Of a stretch of DNA of 64,000 nucleotides, positions 43,484 through 55,185 are shown one piece after another; the first letter of the stretch is position 1, and each line of letters starts with the position of its first letter. The notes beneath the pieces are model-generated. The model was not told the DNA's origin and made no database searches. It saw nothing but the letters and a program-made list of their open reading frames with translations. This DNA is from Lepraria neglecta. Its lineage: Eukaryota; Ascomycota; Lecanoromycetes; Lecanorales; Stereocaulaceae. The position numbers and the translations under genes are program-made. The stretch covers positions 5,084,001 through 5,148,000 of the forward strand of contig CM065647.1 of NCBI GenBank assembly GCA_033220425.1, in the 5' to 3' direction.

Positions 43484-44945
43484 GTTGCCCGAGGTTGTGA
43501 CATTCGAGCTGAGGCAGACATTGCAAATATTTATATAGCCAACTGGAGAAAGGGACTCCGCAGGAAGCCAGAGTTATTTGAAAAGGGGCTCGCCAATGGT
43601 ATGCCCGATCACAACATTAATTCAACTCTCTATCAGACTAATAGATCCATTGGAGGTCAGAAAGTCTCTGGGTAGAGTAAAGGGATGAAAGCTGGTGCTG
43701 CTGAACAGATCGGCAGATTCAAGAGTCTTGCGTACAAATGAAAATTAAAGGGGCTGCCGCAAAGATTACGGTATTAGTTCAGCTCTGGAGCATATTACTC
43801 GACTCATTGGACGATGCAGAATTCCTCATCAAAGCAAAAAGTTGGGGCAAAATTCGAGACTGAACGATCAAACCTATTGCGATGAGGCTTCTAGGTATTA
43901 CGTCTCGGAGCGGCCGACTGCTTGAAGAGTTGATCGAACCGTCCGGAGTAGGCGAGATTGATCTACAGCCATGGAAGCCTGGGAAATGAAACGGATCAGC
44001 AGCATAGGACGAGTCAAGGAGCACAAAGCTCGTATAGCTGCAATGATCTCCCGAACCTGGGACGGAGGGGCCGCTTTTGGCACGGTGAGAGTGCCATCGT
44101 TAACCAACACGTTGAAGGAAAGAAGCTGTCATCATCATAGAGACTTGGCCTTCATTGGACCTAGATCAGGCGGCCAGTGATGCGAGCAGTAAGAGATACG
44201 AATAATAGGAGATGCAATCCATGCATTCTTTTTGGTAATGTGAAGGCTGAACACTCCATGGAGATATAGCATGATTCGCTCGTACTCTTCTGTCATCACC
44301 TGATTGGCAAGTCTAAATGACCGAACCCTGCAAGAGCGAAAAGCTCAAAGTTCGTGCTGAAGCTATTGGGAGAATGTGAAGCAAAGCCTGCCACTGGCTG
44401 GTCGGAAACCAACGTTCTCCTAGGCATCCACGTCTCCACTCCTCTCTTTATCGATGCTTCTCCTCCGTGTTCGCAGACGGGAGATGGGAAAAGATGAGCT
44501 AATAACGGAGCTGAATGACAAAATGACAGACAAAATGCCCGATGCACCCGGGCTATTGAATTCGAACGCAACGCCTAGAGAGTGATGTAAGAATCTCGGT
44601 GTTTGATACCAAAGACCAGGTCGAGGGTGGCTCCCAATTTGTTGATCAAATTATAGAACCTGCAGTAGAGTTCAGGCGCATGCCGTCAGCCTTGAGGGAT
44701 ATCAGCCAACCGCAAGGCAGAATCCAGCTGCCATGATATACTTAGAATCGAATTGGGGAACTTATCCGCCGGTGTCGAGAAGGTAGTAGAGTCACGGCTG
44801 TTCCGATAGGTATCGTGGTCTGGTATGACAGTATTACCCCAGCCATACATGCAAGCCAAGGCAAACCACCAGCGTCCCGAAATCCACAGACTATTCCCGG
44901 TCCGAAGCTTTAGAAGCATTCTTAGTATCTAAGCCACCTCCAAAA
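43070..44945 (-). repeat. Diverged segmental duplication, left copy (gene D unit)
   Basis: Matching landmarks occur in the same order at 43563/48074 (around TGAAAAGGGGC), 43621/48131 (CAACTCTCT to CCATTGGA), 43872/48226 (ACCTATTGCGA to CTCGGAG), 44370/48674 (AAGCAA and ACTGGCT) and 44922/49154 (CTAAGCCACCT). The offset falls gradually from about 4.5 to 4.2 kb, consistent with an old tandem duplication plus indels. Confidence 0.75.
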
Positions 44946-47583
44946 GCCTTATAGCGCCTTTTATGGGCGTTCTATGCCCCGTGCTGCAAGCCTTATCCGT
45001 GGCCCATTCAAAGTATCGAAAGAAGGCAATTCAGGCAACCAGCGCTTGAAAACGCGCGTTCGAGCGAGGTTTGCCTAGATTGCCAGTAGAGTGCTTGATG
45101 GTTCGCCAACTTTACTGACCTGAAGTAATAACTGAGCGCTTAAAAAAGGCCCCACATGGGCTCCAAGACTCTCTAATTTTGGAATATTCAGTTGGGATGC
45201 AAGCCAACGTCATAAGGGGTGTAGCATGACTACATGCTTGAGTTTCAGGAACGATACATGGTTCTCCTTGCCCAAGGGATACAACACGGGAGGACCCTGC
45301 AAGTGCTACCGATTATGAGACATATCTCTTCCGCTCCTATCCAGTATTAGGCTGTCGTCGGATGACACGTGTGATCCAAGACCACTCATTCCTAAGTTCG
45401 ACGGATAATTGTGCGTGGAATTTTGCCTTCCAATCTGGTCTGAGCAACATAGTTTACAGAAACCGCCAGATAACCCACGGGTCCTGACTCAGTGATTGTT
45501 TGCTCTGCGTTCCCATTAGACACTGAGCTTCCATAATAATTCAGTACACCAAGGGAACTATTTTTAGATAGATCGATGATGGTAGTCTGTGCGCTTCAAT
45601 TGGCAACCAAAGTACTAAGCCCACTTTCGTGGCTTGTGGAGGGAATGAGTCTTCATGACACGCAGAAACGAGGCACGAGAAAATATAAAGAGTTTTTTAG
45701 CGCTGCAGTAGGCCTGTAAGACGCTCGTTGGGTACCAACCCACGCGCTAATGCGGGGAGGGCTCATTGGTACCCAATTAGCTTCTTTGCGCGATACATCA
45801 AAAGCCATCGACCAAGGGAGTTTACTCTTGTCTTTTCCAAAAGGAGGCTGTGTTGTGATGTATGGGGTTGTCTTGGTCGAGATTCGCATCGAGTGTACTA
45901 AGGATGGCTTTGGACGGGTCCTCGCTACCAAAAGAATGATTTCCAGATCGGAAGAAAATTTAGACGCTTCAACAGTCTTTGAAAACCCAGCTCGCTGCAA
46001 ATGGTGACTAAACCTCACAAGGCTATTTCAGTGTTTTTTTCTTGATAAAACGACTGCTGAGTATCATTTGTTAGGCACCTTGACGGTAAGCTCATGTCTA
46101 AGGAAGACTTGCCTCAGCTCTCTAGAAATCACACTAGCGGGTATCGTTGCTTTCTTGGTAACGTCTGCCTGTTCTGAAAAGGCCGCATTTGTGGAGTGTT
46201 TTCTAGCACGGCCTAGTAAATGCATGTTAACCAAACTCAACAAGCAAAAGAACAGTGACATAATTTGCGCATACATGACGAGGATCTGGGAGACAACGAC
46301 AGGAACAAAGAAGACAGCACACATCGATAAGACCAAAGCTGAGGGGAAGTAGAGACATGACTACCCCAAGAAAGCACTAACCCCCAACCCCCAACAATCG
46401 TTGTATGCTTACACACATCAGAGGGGCTGTAGCTTGTCCATCATCGTATCGTGACTTCGAGTTGGCATCTTGTCCCAAACTTTGATTGATCTTCTGTTGT
46501 TAGTAAGAATGAAATTTCCATGGAAATCTTCAAGGCAATACGACGTGCGTGGCTCCCCGCCTTCCCGTAAGCTGGGGCTCACAGGGCAAATGTAATGGAA
46601 TGTACGCGGTTTAGCTCGCTCACGGAAGAGCTGTAATGCTGTAGGACCGCAAGAGAGCCATCATGCAAAACCTAAACGCTCCAACTGAAGAAGGATCAGA
46701 CAGCGCGCGGTCACGCTGTAACGAATGGTTCTGTTCCTGATTCCGTAATAGTTACCTGAAATGAACACCTTTAGACTTAATTGGCGTTACGATCGGGCTT
46801 TTAAGGAGACGCTTCTGTTTCATCCCATTACGTGATATACTCAATGGATAGCAATGCACTCGCTTGTGCGAGCATGGGGAGTTGGTAACCAACCGGATCG
46901 CAAGGCATCTTTGCTTACACGCTCAGATCATAGGTGGGTTCCTCGGATCACCGACCACGTGCGGAGAAGCATCTTTGCTCAAACAGAGTTTGGTCTAAGC
47001 TTTAGTCCTAAGACCAGTTCCGAAAGACCTTGTTGAACGTGAGCAAGGACTTGCAAAGACCTATCTCGTTTACCAAGTGGTTGACAGCTTTCAGGCCCTT
47101 ACCGACCTCAACAAAAGCATGTGACCATTCAATTTGCCGCTCTGGCCATTGCATCACTTGAACTGAAGTCGTTCAAGCTGCCACCAAAAGCTCAATTGCG
47201 AGCCATTGACCTTGCTACGGCGTCTAGGTACGGGAAGATCTCATCCGCGGTTCTCTCATTACACAGGAATGAAATTTGGGTCTTAGAAGTCCTCTTGCTT
47301 TGCATTGGACATTCTTTGATTCGCTTTTCAACCGCGTTTGATAGAAAAACAAAATCTCCTGTCGGACTAACATTTTGAACATGAAGATATTGCACAGCAA
47401 TTCGGACCACATCAGCCTAACTCGAGCCAGCGAGTACACTCCATCTCTGAAGAAAAAATAATATCCATTCAAGCAAGCCCCAGACACCCTTCTCCATTTT
47501 CATACCCTTTATACCGCCTGAGCCCAACGGAGGCGATTTGAATATTTCAAATCCCATTCGTGATTGTCCACCTAGTTGGTGTG
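43484..47583. other. Inter-copy DNA, includes the D half of a segmental duplication
   Basis: 4.1 kb with no supported gene. From 43530 to about 44945 it is colinear with 48060-49180. An ORF at 46064-46336 (-) begins with two hydrophobic stretches but stops after 90 codons with no recognisable family. Confidence 0.45.
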
Positions 47584-47980
47584 TCAGAGATTCTCGAATA
47601 GTGTTCCTTGAAGATGCAGTCTACAAGGAGTTAGCATGGTGCATCAGCCCATATAGAATAGCGAGTGGCTTTGTGGCCTACTTCTGGACAAGCTGGCTGT
47701 GAGCATCCATCCAGTCACGATAGACTTGTCTTGCCTCGCGCTCCCAGAAAGGCTCGTTATTACGGACGCCAGCAAGTAGATTGCTGTAGGTGACATCCTG
47801 ACTTCGTTGTAGCGTGCGGACGAAGTTGCCGCAAGGGAGGGGGGATGAGCCGAGACCGGTTTTCATGGTGGCGAGGATGCTACCTAAGGTATCATCAGAC
47901 AAGTTGAGGTATAGCTTGACAGCGCAGCCGACTTGAGCTTGGTACTGCGTGTAATCTTGACCGTCGATTCGGAACGCCAT
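47584..47980 (-). CDS. Array gene E, small protein family of unknown function
   Basis: Two exons (47682-47980, 47584-47620; intron 61 bp, donor GTAGGC, branch GCTAAC, acceptor TTGTAG) give 111 aa, the shortest copy. It reads MAFRIDGQDYTQYQAQVGCA, SDDTLGSILATMKTGLG, PLPCGNFVRTLQRS, NNEPFWEREARQVYRDWMDA, HSQLVQK, then exon 2 LHLQGTLFENL. The donor is the weakest of the family, but splicing gives the same phase and the same Leu-initial exon as the others. It is a sister of copy D by flanking homology. Confidence 0.72.
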
Positions 47981-49185
47981 GTTGCTGTTTGGGGTCTGTG
48001 GCGGAACTTGAATGAGCTGAAGCAACGCACTCTGAAAGGATTATATGCTCAGGCAGTTGGGCGTTATTCGAAGGCAGCCAGAAGTTTGTGAAAAGGGGCA
48101 ATCCAATGGCATGGCCAAAAGGCAGCATCTGTACAACTCTCTGGGACGCTGATGGAGCCATTGGATATCGAAGACCCGTTGATCAAAGCAAGAAGATTAG
48201 GGGGGATTGGAAATTGGATGTCCAGACCTATTGCGAAGACGCTCCAGGTACGATCGTATCTCGGAGATGCCGAAAGGAGAGTCCAACAGATCATTCGACG
48301 AGGTTATGCTGATTAGAGCCATGAGAACCTAGGAGATGATGCAAATCAAAGTCGTCGAGGGGCAGTCAGGGGTAATCCACTCGTACGGCTTGAACGATCG
48401 GCTGTACCTGACATGAGTATGGTCTTTGATAGGGTACTAACACGATCACAGAAGTGACACGTTGCTTCAACAAAGGCACTATAATCGCAGGTCATGGATT
48501 TTGCTCGAGCTAGGGCATAGTAGTAAAGACAGCCATGCCTGTCAAGGCATTAGATTGGACAATATAGAGACATATCTTGCAGAGTCCGTATTTGCTTGAG
48601 CACTGTTCAGTTCGCAAGTCTCAGTGGACCGCAAGTTTGTGAGATTAGAGGAGTCAACGTTAGGCAGAAGCTCCTGAGAAGGTAAGAAGCAAGCCTGTTA
48701 CTGGCTTGCCATTGATCGTCAACCCCGGAGGTTGCCCTTTTTTAGTACAGCTCTCTCTTAGCTTTTCACATATGAGCGATTGACACAAAGCATAAGACCA
48801 CGAGGAAGTCGGCATTGCGCGGCTCGACTATCGAACATAAGCGTCTATAATAAAATCCATTCAACAGGGTTAGCTCGGAAGAAAAAACATATAGAAATCA
48901 GACTCTTACTTCAGCCTTGAGCAATAGAGAGCCACTGAGGATACAAAACCGATAGTCTGATGATTGGAACTGGATTTGATACCGAGGAAGTGGGGTTCTA
49001 AGCGCCCTTAACGGCGTTCCCGAAAACAGCTAGCGTTCTTTTCAAGAAACCATTCGCCAGGAATTGATGCGTGCCCTGAATCTTACGTACATACCGTGCT
49101 ATTTATCAAGCCACTCATTATGGCATTCGTAATCGGTGGCTTCGGAGCTAGGTCCTTAGTCTCTAAGCCACCTAAAAATGTCCTC
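47584..49185 (-). repeat. Diverged segmental duplication, right copy (gene E unit)
   Basis: Partner of 43070-44945, same orientation, with the landmarks listed there. Confidence 0.75.
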
Positions 49186-51801
49186 ACTGTAAATAGCCTA
49201 TCTCAAGCCTAGATTCTGTTTGCCTGATCCCGCCTTTCTGTATAACGGCGTCAGAACGGTTCGCAATCCAGGGGAAGAGCCTCGTTTCACGCTATTGAGG
49301 CTGATTTCCATGCCTCTACTTGGGTAGTGCCTGGAGGGTCCGTTGTGGCTTGATGATTGCAGAAGGGGGCTCCGAGAATGCTGTGGGTCTAGCTGTAGGC
49401 TTTGATATTGCCGATTTACGACTCATTGGCTGGCATCTCACTAGGCAGTAGAGACGACGCGCTCGAGACGACACCATAGATATTGGGCATCCGAAAGTGC
49501 TATACGAGCTTGATGTTGACTGATGACGAAGAAGAGACGGGTTTGGGGGTATTACCGATTCGGATGAGCCTCGAGCATCTACACTCATGCCCACACTTAG
49601 CTCGTAGAGTATTTTGACGGATCTACACAACTCGTCCCTTGTCTTCAATGCTCAACTTGAAACTCCATTGGTGGAGTCAGTTGAGTCACAGGCATGTACT
49701 GTGGCTTAAGAAATAAGCTTCCTTTTGGCACCGTAGGATCTGAGATAGGGGTCCTGTTGTAGAAAGTCTGTACAATTGATATGTTTGATGCTATTATTAG
49801 TAGTTTGACCAGGTTGCAACGACGTCCTAAAGATCATATGGAGGGGATTTGACAAATGCGGTGAAGCCGAAGTCCACATCCCATTCTCCCCTTGGATCTG
49901 AGAATTTTATGCAGTTTGAAGCAAGAGGAAGATATCGGTGATTGGTCGCTTAGACACATTCGTCAAGAATAGTAGCCACTGACGGGGCTTATACTTTCGC
50001 CTCCAGTTGCAGGAGGTTCGCAATACTTTCTGGCGAACTGGTTCAAGGCAGACTTAGGCTAAGAAATAACGCATGTCTTTCGAGGAGCAAAATTGGGCGC
50101 AACAATGAGCTGAGGGACTAGCATAAGTTTTGCTTAAGTGTCTTACAGTGAAATATGGAGATGGAATAGGATTGGAAGGGGAATTCACTCATGGGGGCTG
50201 TGCATCGCTTATGCAAGATTTAGCGTATTCATGGATTTCTTGGCATTCCAATCCATCGCATCCCCCATACAATTTACATGCAAAACACGACAATCAACGA
50301 TATATCGACATATAAGCCATTCTGCCGTCCCAATTAAGTAAATATGAAAGCCCCGGTTACTATTTATAGGCTAATCCATTGTGTTGCAGTCTCGATATTG
50401 ACGCCTCTGCATGCGGACTTAATCTTTGCAGTAATAGCAACATAGTCGCCTACTGCATGAACACTGTCTCTAGCATTGTCAAGCTCTAGGCGTAGAAAGT
50501 CCGTAATGAAATTATCCTTCAGCCAATCATCTTCTCCAATAGCATTATCCATTTAACCCTGCTCCCTTGTTCCTTAGTCTGCGTTATTAAGGAGGCTCTG
50601 ACAGAATAAGTATATGGATTTTTCTGCCATTCTTCCAGGTTATCTTCTTCTTCTCGTAATCTTCTGTCTTCTGGATCCGTTAAGGGTGAGCTGTCCCTAT
50701 TATCTTGTTATCCAGCCCCCTGACTAGCTTGATTGACTACTTCTCCTTCTCCTTCTCCTACTCCTTCTCCTTCTGCCGGTCTTGGTCTACCTTTATAACC
50801 TTGTTCCCTGAGTGCCGCCGCTTCCCTTCGCTCCGCCGCAGCAGCCTGCTGGAGAAGAGTCTGCGTTTCTCCTGAGTAGCTTTCTTCTTCTCAGCCTTTG
50901 AGAGGGCCTGACTCATAGTGAGTCGCCGACTTGCTAACGGTGGACCCCAGGTTTTTCGTATGGGCTTGGGGGCGCCTGGCGCCCTACCTTCTTTTTGCCT
51001 CCACCATTCCCACTAGCGGCAGTACTGTTCTCCGGCTAGTCGTCAGCGAATCGCACCGCCTTAGGGGGACGATTGCTCTTCCGCGCAGGTTGCTGGGGGC
51101 CGGTAGGAGGGGTGGGAGGGGTTATCCCAGGTCGAGAGGAGCGCTGTCCAGGCATTACAACACCTTCGTATTCGTGTACAGGCGGTTTCTAGGCTTTAAA
51201 GTTGATATATGGTGGATTATATGGTGATTTATCATGTTTTGCATGTAAATTTGTATGGGGGATGCGATGGATTGGAATGCCAAGAAATCCATAAAATCAT
51301 GAATACGCTAAATGGCTTTCCGGGCAACTAATTAGGCTGTAGAGAAGCTAAAAGATGGTACGTGGATCATGCAGCTATCCGTCAGACCACACTTTCGGGA
51401 TCCATCGCTTGCAGAAAAGTTCACGTTCCTGCTACGGAGTAGAATTCCGGTCATAGCACCTAGCACCGTTAGCATCCTAGAAGGCAGATCCACCGCTACC
51501 TATGCCAGGACCCAAATGTCGAACGGGCTCATATCGATCTTATTCTCACGCCATCACGTACATAATGGTTACTTAACATGAAACGGACAAGCTTAAAGTC
51601 GAGAATGCCCAGACGCAGCTTACTACCTTAGAATCCCGTGATCAGTAATCCCTTGATTATTGCTAGCCTTACGCTCTTGTAGACCCGTTTTTTGTCACAC
51701 TGTCTCTAGGACCAAATCTGATCGCCAATCGAACTTGTCTGAGTGCGTCGTCCGATGTTTGATTCCTGACAGCATCGGATGTCATTTGCGCTGTCCGAGG
51801 C
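47981..51801. other. Gene-poor stretch between copies E and F
   Basis: 3.8 kb. The first 1.2 kb is duplicated DNA related to 43530-44945. An inverted-repeat element occupies 50219-51313. No other gene is supported; the ORF at 49316-49648 (-) has no recognisable feature. Confidence 0.45.
50219..51313. mobile_element. 1.1-kb element with long terminal inverted repeats
   Basis: The left end (from 50219, ATTTAGCGTATTCATG onward) and right end (to 51313, reading inwards in reverse complement) match over roughly 80 bp with a few indels, including GGCATTCCAATCCATCGCAT and TTTACATGCAAAACA. The inside holds a CTCCTT-rich simple repeat (near 50730-50780) and minus-strand ORF remnants rich in Lys/Glu (KAEKKKATQEKRRL). 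It looks like a non-autonomous or decayed DNA element. No clear target-site duplication is visible, so the exact boundaries are uncertain. Confidence 0.7.
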
Positions 51802-52243
51802 TCAATTGTGTACCGTTGACCTCGTAGCTGCTTCCAAATAGGGGCTGATCGCTTGCTCTTCATTGAGTCTGCATCATAAGTCAGCATGCTGCATATACTG
51901 GCTGCAAGTAAAATATAGTGACATGCCTTTGGACAATCTTGCTGCACCCATTCATCCAGGTTCGATATGCTTCTCGTGCCCTGGGTTGCCAGCGTGCCTC
52001 GTTATTGATAACGGCCTCATGTATAGCGCGATGGGGGGCGTGCAAGCTTTGCGGAAGTGCGGAAAGTAAGGTATGGCATAGAACGGGTCTTGAACCCAGA
52101 CCTCCTCGCATGAAGCCGATGACGTGGCCAATCGTCTCGTCGCTCAATGTGTAGATATCTGAAGGCTTTACGTATAGCTTCAAGGCGTATGCAATTTGGG
52201 CCTCGTAGTCCGAGAATGTTTCGTTGTCGTAGGAGAGGGTCAT
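51802..52243 (-). CDS. Array gene F, small protein family of unknown function
   Basis: Two exons (51927-52243, 51802-51868; intron 58 bp) give 127 aa. The donor is GCATGT, so this is a GC-AG intron; the acceptor GATGCAG equals that of copy C. It reads MTLSYDNETFSDYEAQIAYA, SDETIGHVIGFMRGGLG, PVLCHTLLSALPQS, HRAIHEAVINNEARWQPRAR, EAYRTWMNGCSKIVQR, then exon 2 LNEEQAISPYLEAATRSTVH. The first conserved Cys is Tyr here. If the intron is retained, translation runs 14 more codons to a stop, so an ORF scan gives a wrong C-terminus. An ATG 35 codons upstream is in frame, but the chosen one matches the family. Confidence 0.72.
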
Positions 52244-54005
52244 GGTGGCGGTGATGGTGGGTATAGTAAGATTGCCTGGGCAAAGGATGAGTGTCTGCTT
52301 GTTATGCGGCTGTCTCGATCCGAGGACACCAGGTAAGGAGGATTGCAAGACTGGAAGGCAGTTTGGGTAAGTACTGCAAAATGACGGTTAGAGAACGAAG
52401 TAGGGGTGAAGTAAGCAGTGAAGTACATCAATTGAGATTCGAGAGACGTCGAGTGTGTGTGTTTACGGGCTATTTCAAAGGCTGACGCTCGACTTATATG
52501 TTAGGAGCCTGAGCCTAGGAGAATTCACTTATTATAAGTGATACCTAGTCTCAAGAGTCAAGGTTGAGTTTTTTCGTTGAATGAAGTAGTAGCGCTGAAG
52601 TAGAACGTTAGAGGTACATGGCTCGAGCAGCAATTAAGTATCCTCAACTGCATTTGGCAGGATGCGGCTAGTGCGAGCACATCAGAGGAGGCGTATCGAC
52701 TGCAGTGTTCTATTGTGGGAATCAGGTCGAAGGTTCCGAGTAGCGGATTTCAATCCGAGCAGTGTCCACCAACAATATAGCGCCTTGTTAGTTCCAGAAC
52801 AGCTACGCGTGTACTCCTCCTGGGGCGTCCCAGCATCAAGGCCACGAAATGTGGCCGCACCATGGTGGAGATATTAGAATGATTGTTGCTCAGAATGGAT
52901 GACTAAGGAGAATGACTCGACTTGGGGGTTCCGATCAGGACGAGGTTGAGCTCTTGGTGGTGTTTGATATACAGGCCCATAGTGAGAACGATGTGACGTG
53001 CACAGGGATGCTCTAGGTGCAGTTCGGCGGCTAATGCAGCTGCAACGGTCCGCTGCATACATTACCCAAAGTCATGGAGGCGAAAGATCGTCACCTATTG
53101 ATGGATCGCACTGATTTTTAAGGGGTAGCTTTTCACAGTGGAAGATGGCCAACCTCTCAAGCCAGTCCGAAGGCTTGCTCGAGTGATTCAACGTATAGAG
53201 CCGAAGTAGGCAGCTGATATCGATGCGCCCAATTGGGTAGAGTGCGGGCACGACCAAGAATAAATTCGTAAAGCTGGCATTATCGGGCACAATGATGATC
53301 TCCATATCTCTCAAACGTAACGACTTTCGCAAGGATGAGGTAATGTGTGACGGCGGGAAAGACCAAGCGAAGGATACTAGACAGGCACCACCATGGAACA
53401 TAAGCAAAACCGCCAATGGTCCATCGACAGCGAATGGTCATGGGCACCAACATCCTTGTGGGCCTCTCAATTTGAGCTGGGTCCGTGCACGTAGGCAGAT
53501 TCGGAGAATGATCAGCGGTATCATCACAAGAATCCAAGGGCTGAGACGACAAGGACGCGCATGCCATGATAAAAGAACGGAACAGGCCGTTGAGTACGCA
53601 TCCTCAGCCTTAGATCAAACAACCCTAACAGTAGGTCGGCGCCAGCGGCAACGGCAAATTTCTATAGTGCAACGGGAATGGCGGGAGTGCAACCTTGAGA
53701 ATTCAGATAAACCAGTAGTTCATGCTTGCCAGGGATGTTGGCAACCTGGCTAAGATTTGTCCTAGAACCTTTCACGGATGCATTCAACTCGTGGCACTTC
53801 GGCAGTGGGGACAGCGAAACGTGGGATTAGTCCCCTTAATGTGACTTCCCCAATGTAACTTCTCCGTGACGTCGTTTCAGCCTTGATGGTAGATCTATAT
53901 TTGGAATCGTCACGTTCCATTTGGCGCTGAGCTGGGTAAAGTTTGGATACTGAAGGAACAGCCCTATATTGTTATTGGCCAATGCCGTCCGGATTCCTGT
54001 GTTTT

Positions 54006-54104
54006 GAATTGCTCACCGCTCAAACGATGGAAGCCTTGAGTTGAACCAGTTTGTGACGGGAAGGTGATTTCTGAGTCGTTCGAATTGCTCACCGCTCAAA
54101 CGAT
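54006..54104 (+). repeat. Exact 23-bp direct repeat
   Basis: The 23-bp word that starts GAATTGCTCACCGCTC occurs at 54006-54028 and 54082-54104, 76 bp apart. Confidence 0.85.
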
Positions 54105-54193
54105 AGAACCTTCTAGGCATTCGATTTTGACGTCTAGAATTGCCGAGAGTTGGTTTTGCCTTGCTGCTCGAAATTGCCTGTGTCCTGGAACAC

Positions 54194-54283
54194 TGCCAAT
54201 CAAGATCCCAGTATCATTAATCACAATAGAGCACAATTTGCCAATCAAGGTTCTAGCATCACTAGTCGCGATAGAGCACAGTT
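54194..54283 (+). repeat. Two 45-bp tandem units
   Basis: Units beginning TGCCAATCAAG and containing ATAGAGCACA lie head to tail at 54194-54238 and 54239-54283, diverged by several substitutions. Confidence 0.75.
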
Positions 54284-55185
54284 CTCCGGCTTCAATTTTA
54301 CGACATTTGTGACTTGTGTCACTGGTATCTACAATATCAATTGCTGTGAGAAAGGGGAAGAATTTTGGGAGGATTTTTATCAGATCAGATTGATAAGGGT
54401 AACCTGTAACTTTCATCGGATCCGCTGCTTAGCGCCGAGCTCGTCGGCCGAGGTACTGTAGGTCTCGAACATTTTGATATTGCCAGCAACTGGAGAAAGA
54501 TATCATCAACATATTGATGTATTTCCTTCATGAATCTATCTCAAGAGGAGTAATCAAGGAAAGTACTAGGGTTTGGAGAACACATACCAACTTAAGGGGT
54601 TTCTTGCTACATTGTCGAATTTGGAAGATGGAATTCAACACCAAAAGCAAGTCTGAGCCGAGCCTCAGGTAAAGGCCACGTTGCGACTTGCATGCAGAGG
54701 TTGTAGCAGCACACTATCTGAGTCGGCAGTGCAAATCGCGTGGTTTAGGGTAGCCTCCGTGCTAAATAGAGAGCGCCAACAAGGCTGACAGTTAGTTCGT
54801 AGCCTGTTCGTTGTGTAGGGTAGCCTTGATATCTTGTAGAGCTCGTCGACAAGATCATAGCCTGTTCACATGAACCTGATCACAATGAACAAGGCTATAG
54901 CCTGATGCCTCATTCTAAGGAATTTGATCACTAGGACAATGCTATAGCCTTAATCCGCTGTTTACATATTGCTGGCAGAAGGATCCAAGGCAAACACAGA
55001 TCTAAAAAGAACCTTAGATCTAGATACAGTGAATCAGATTCATCCTGACCAGGCAGGTTGTAAGATACAGGTATCCATCTGATCGAGCCGCCTAGAACCT
55101 TCATCATCCACTCCAACTCATCTAACCGTATCACCAACCACTCCCTTGTGCCCTTCCAGTGCGGCCCACCTGCCCAGCTTTAAGC

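Larger units (their letters stand above)
52244..55185. other. Gene-poor stretch between copies F and G
   Basis: 2.9 kb. ORFs at 53072-53416 (-), 53280-53567 (-) and 53292-53753 (+) overlap one another and none has support. Two small tandem repeats lie at 54006-54104 and 54194-54283. A region rich in AGCCT words spans 54750-54960. Confidence 0.45.

Noticed and set aside
46064-46336. 90-codon ORF with hydrophobic start, possible membrane-protein remnant
   Set aside because: Too short, with no family pattern; the hydrophobic part alone is not evidence.
53072-53753. Three overlapping ORFs on both strands
   Set aside because: Mutually exclusive frames without motifs; I could not build a spliced gene from them.
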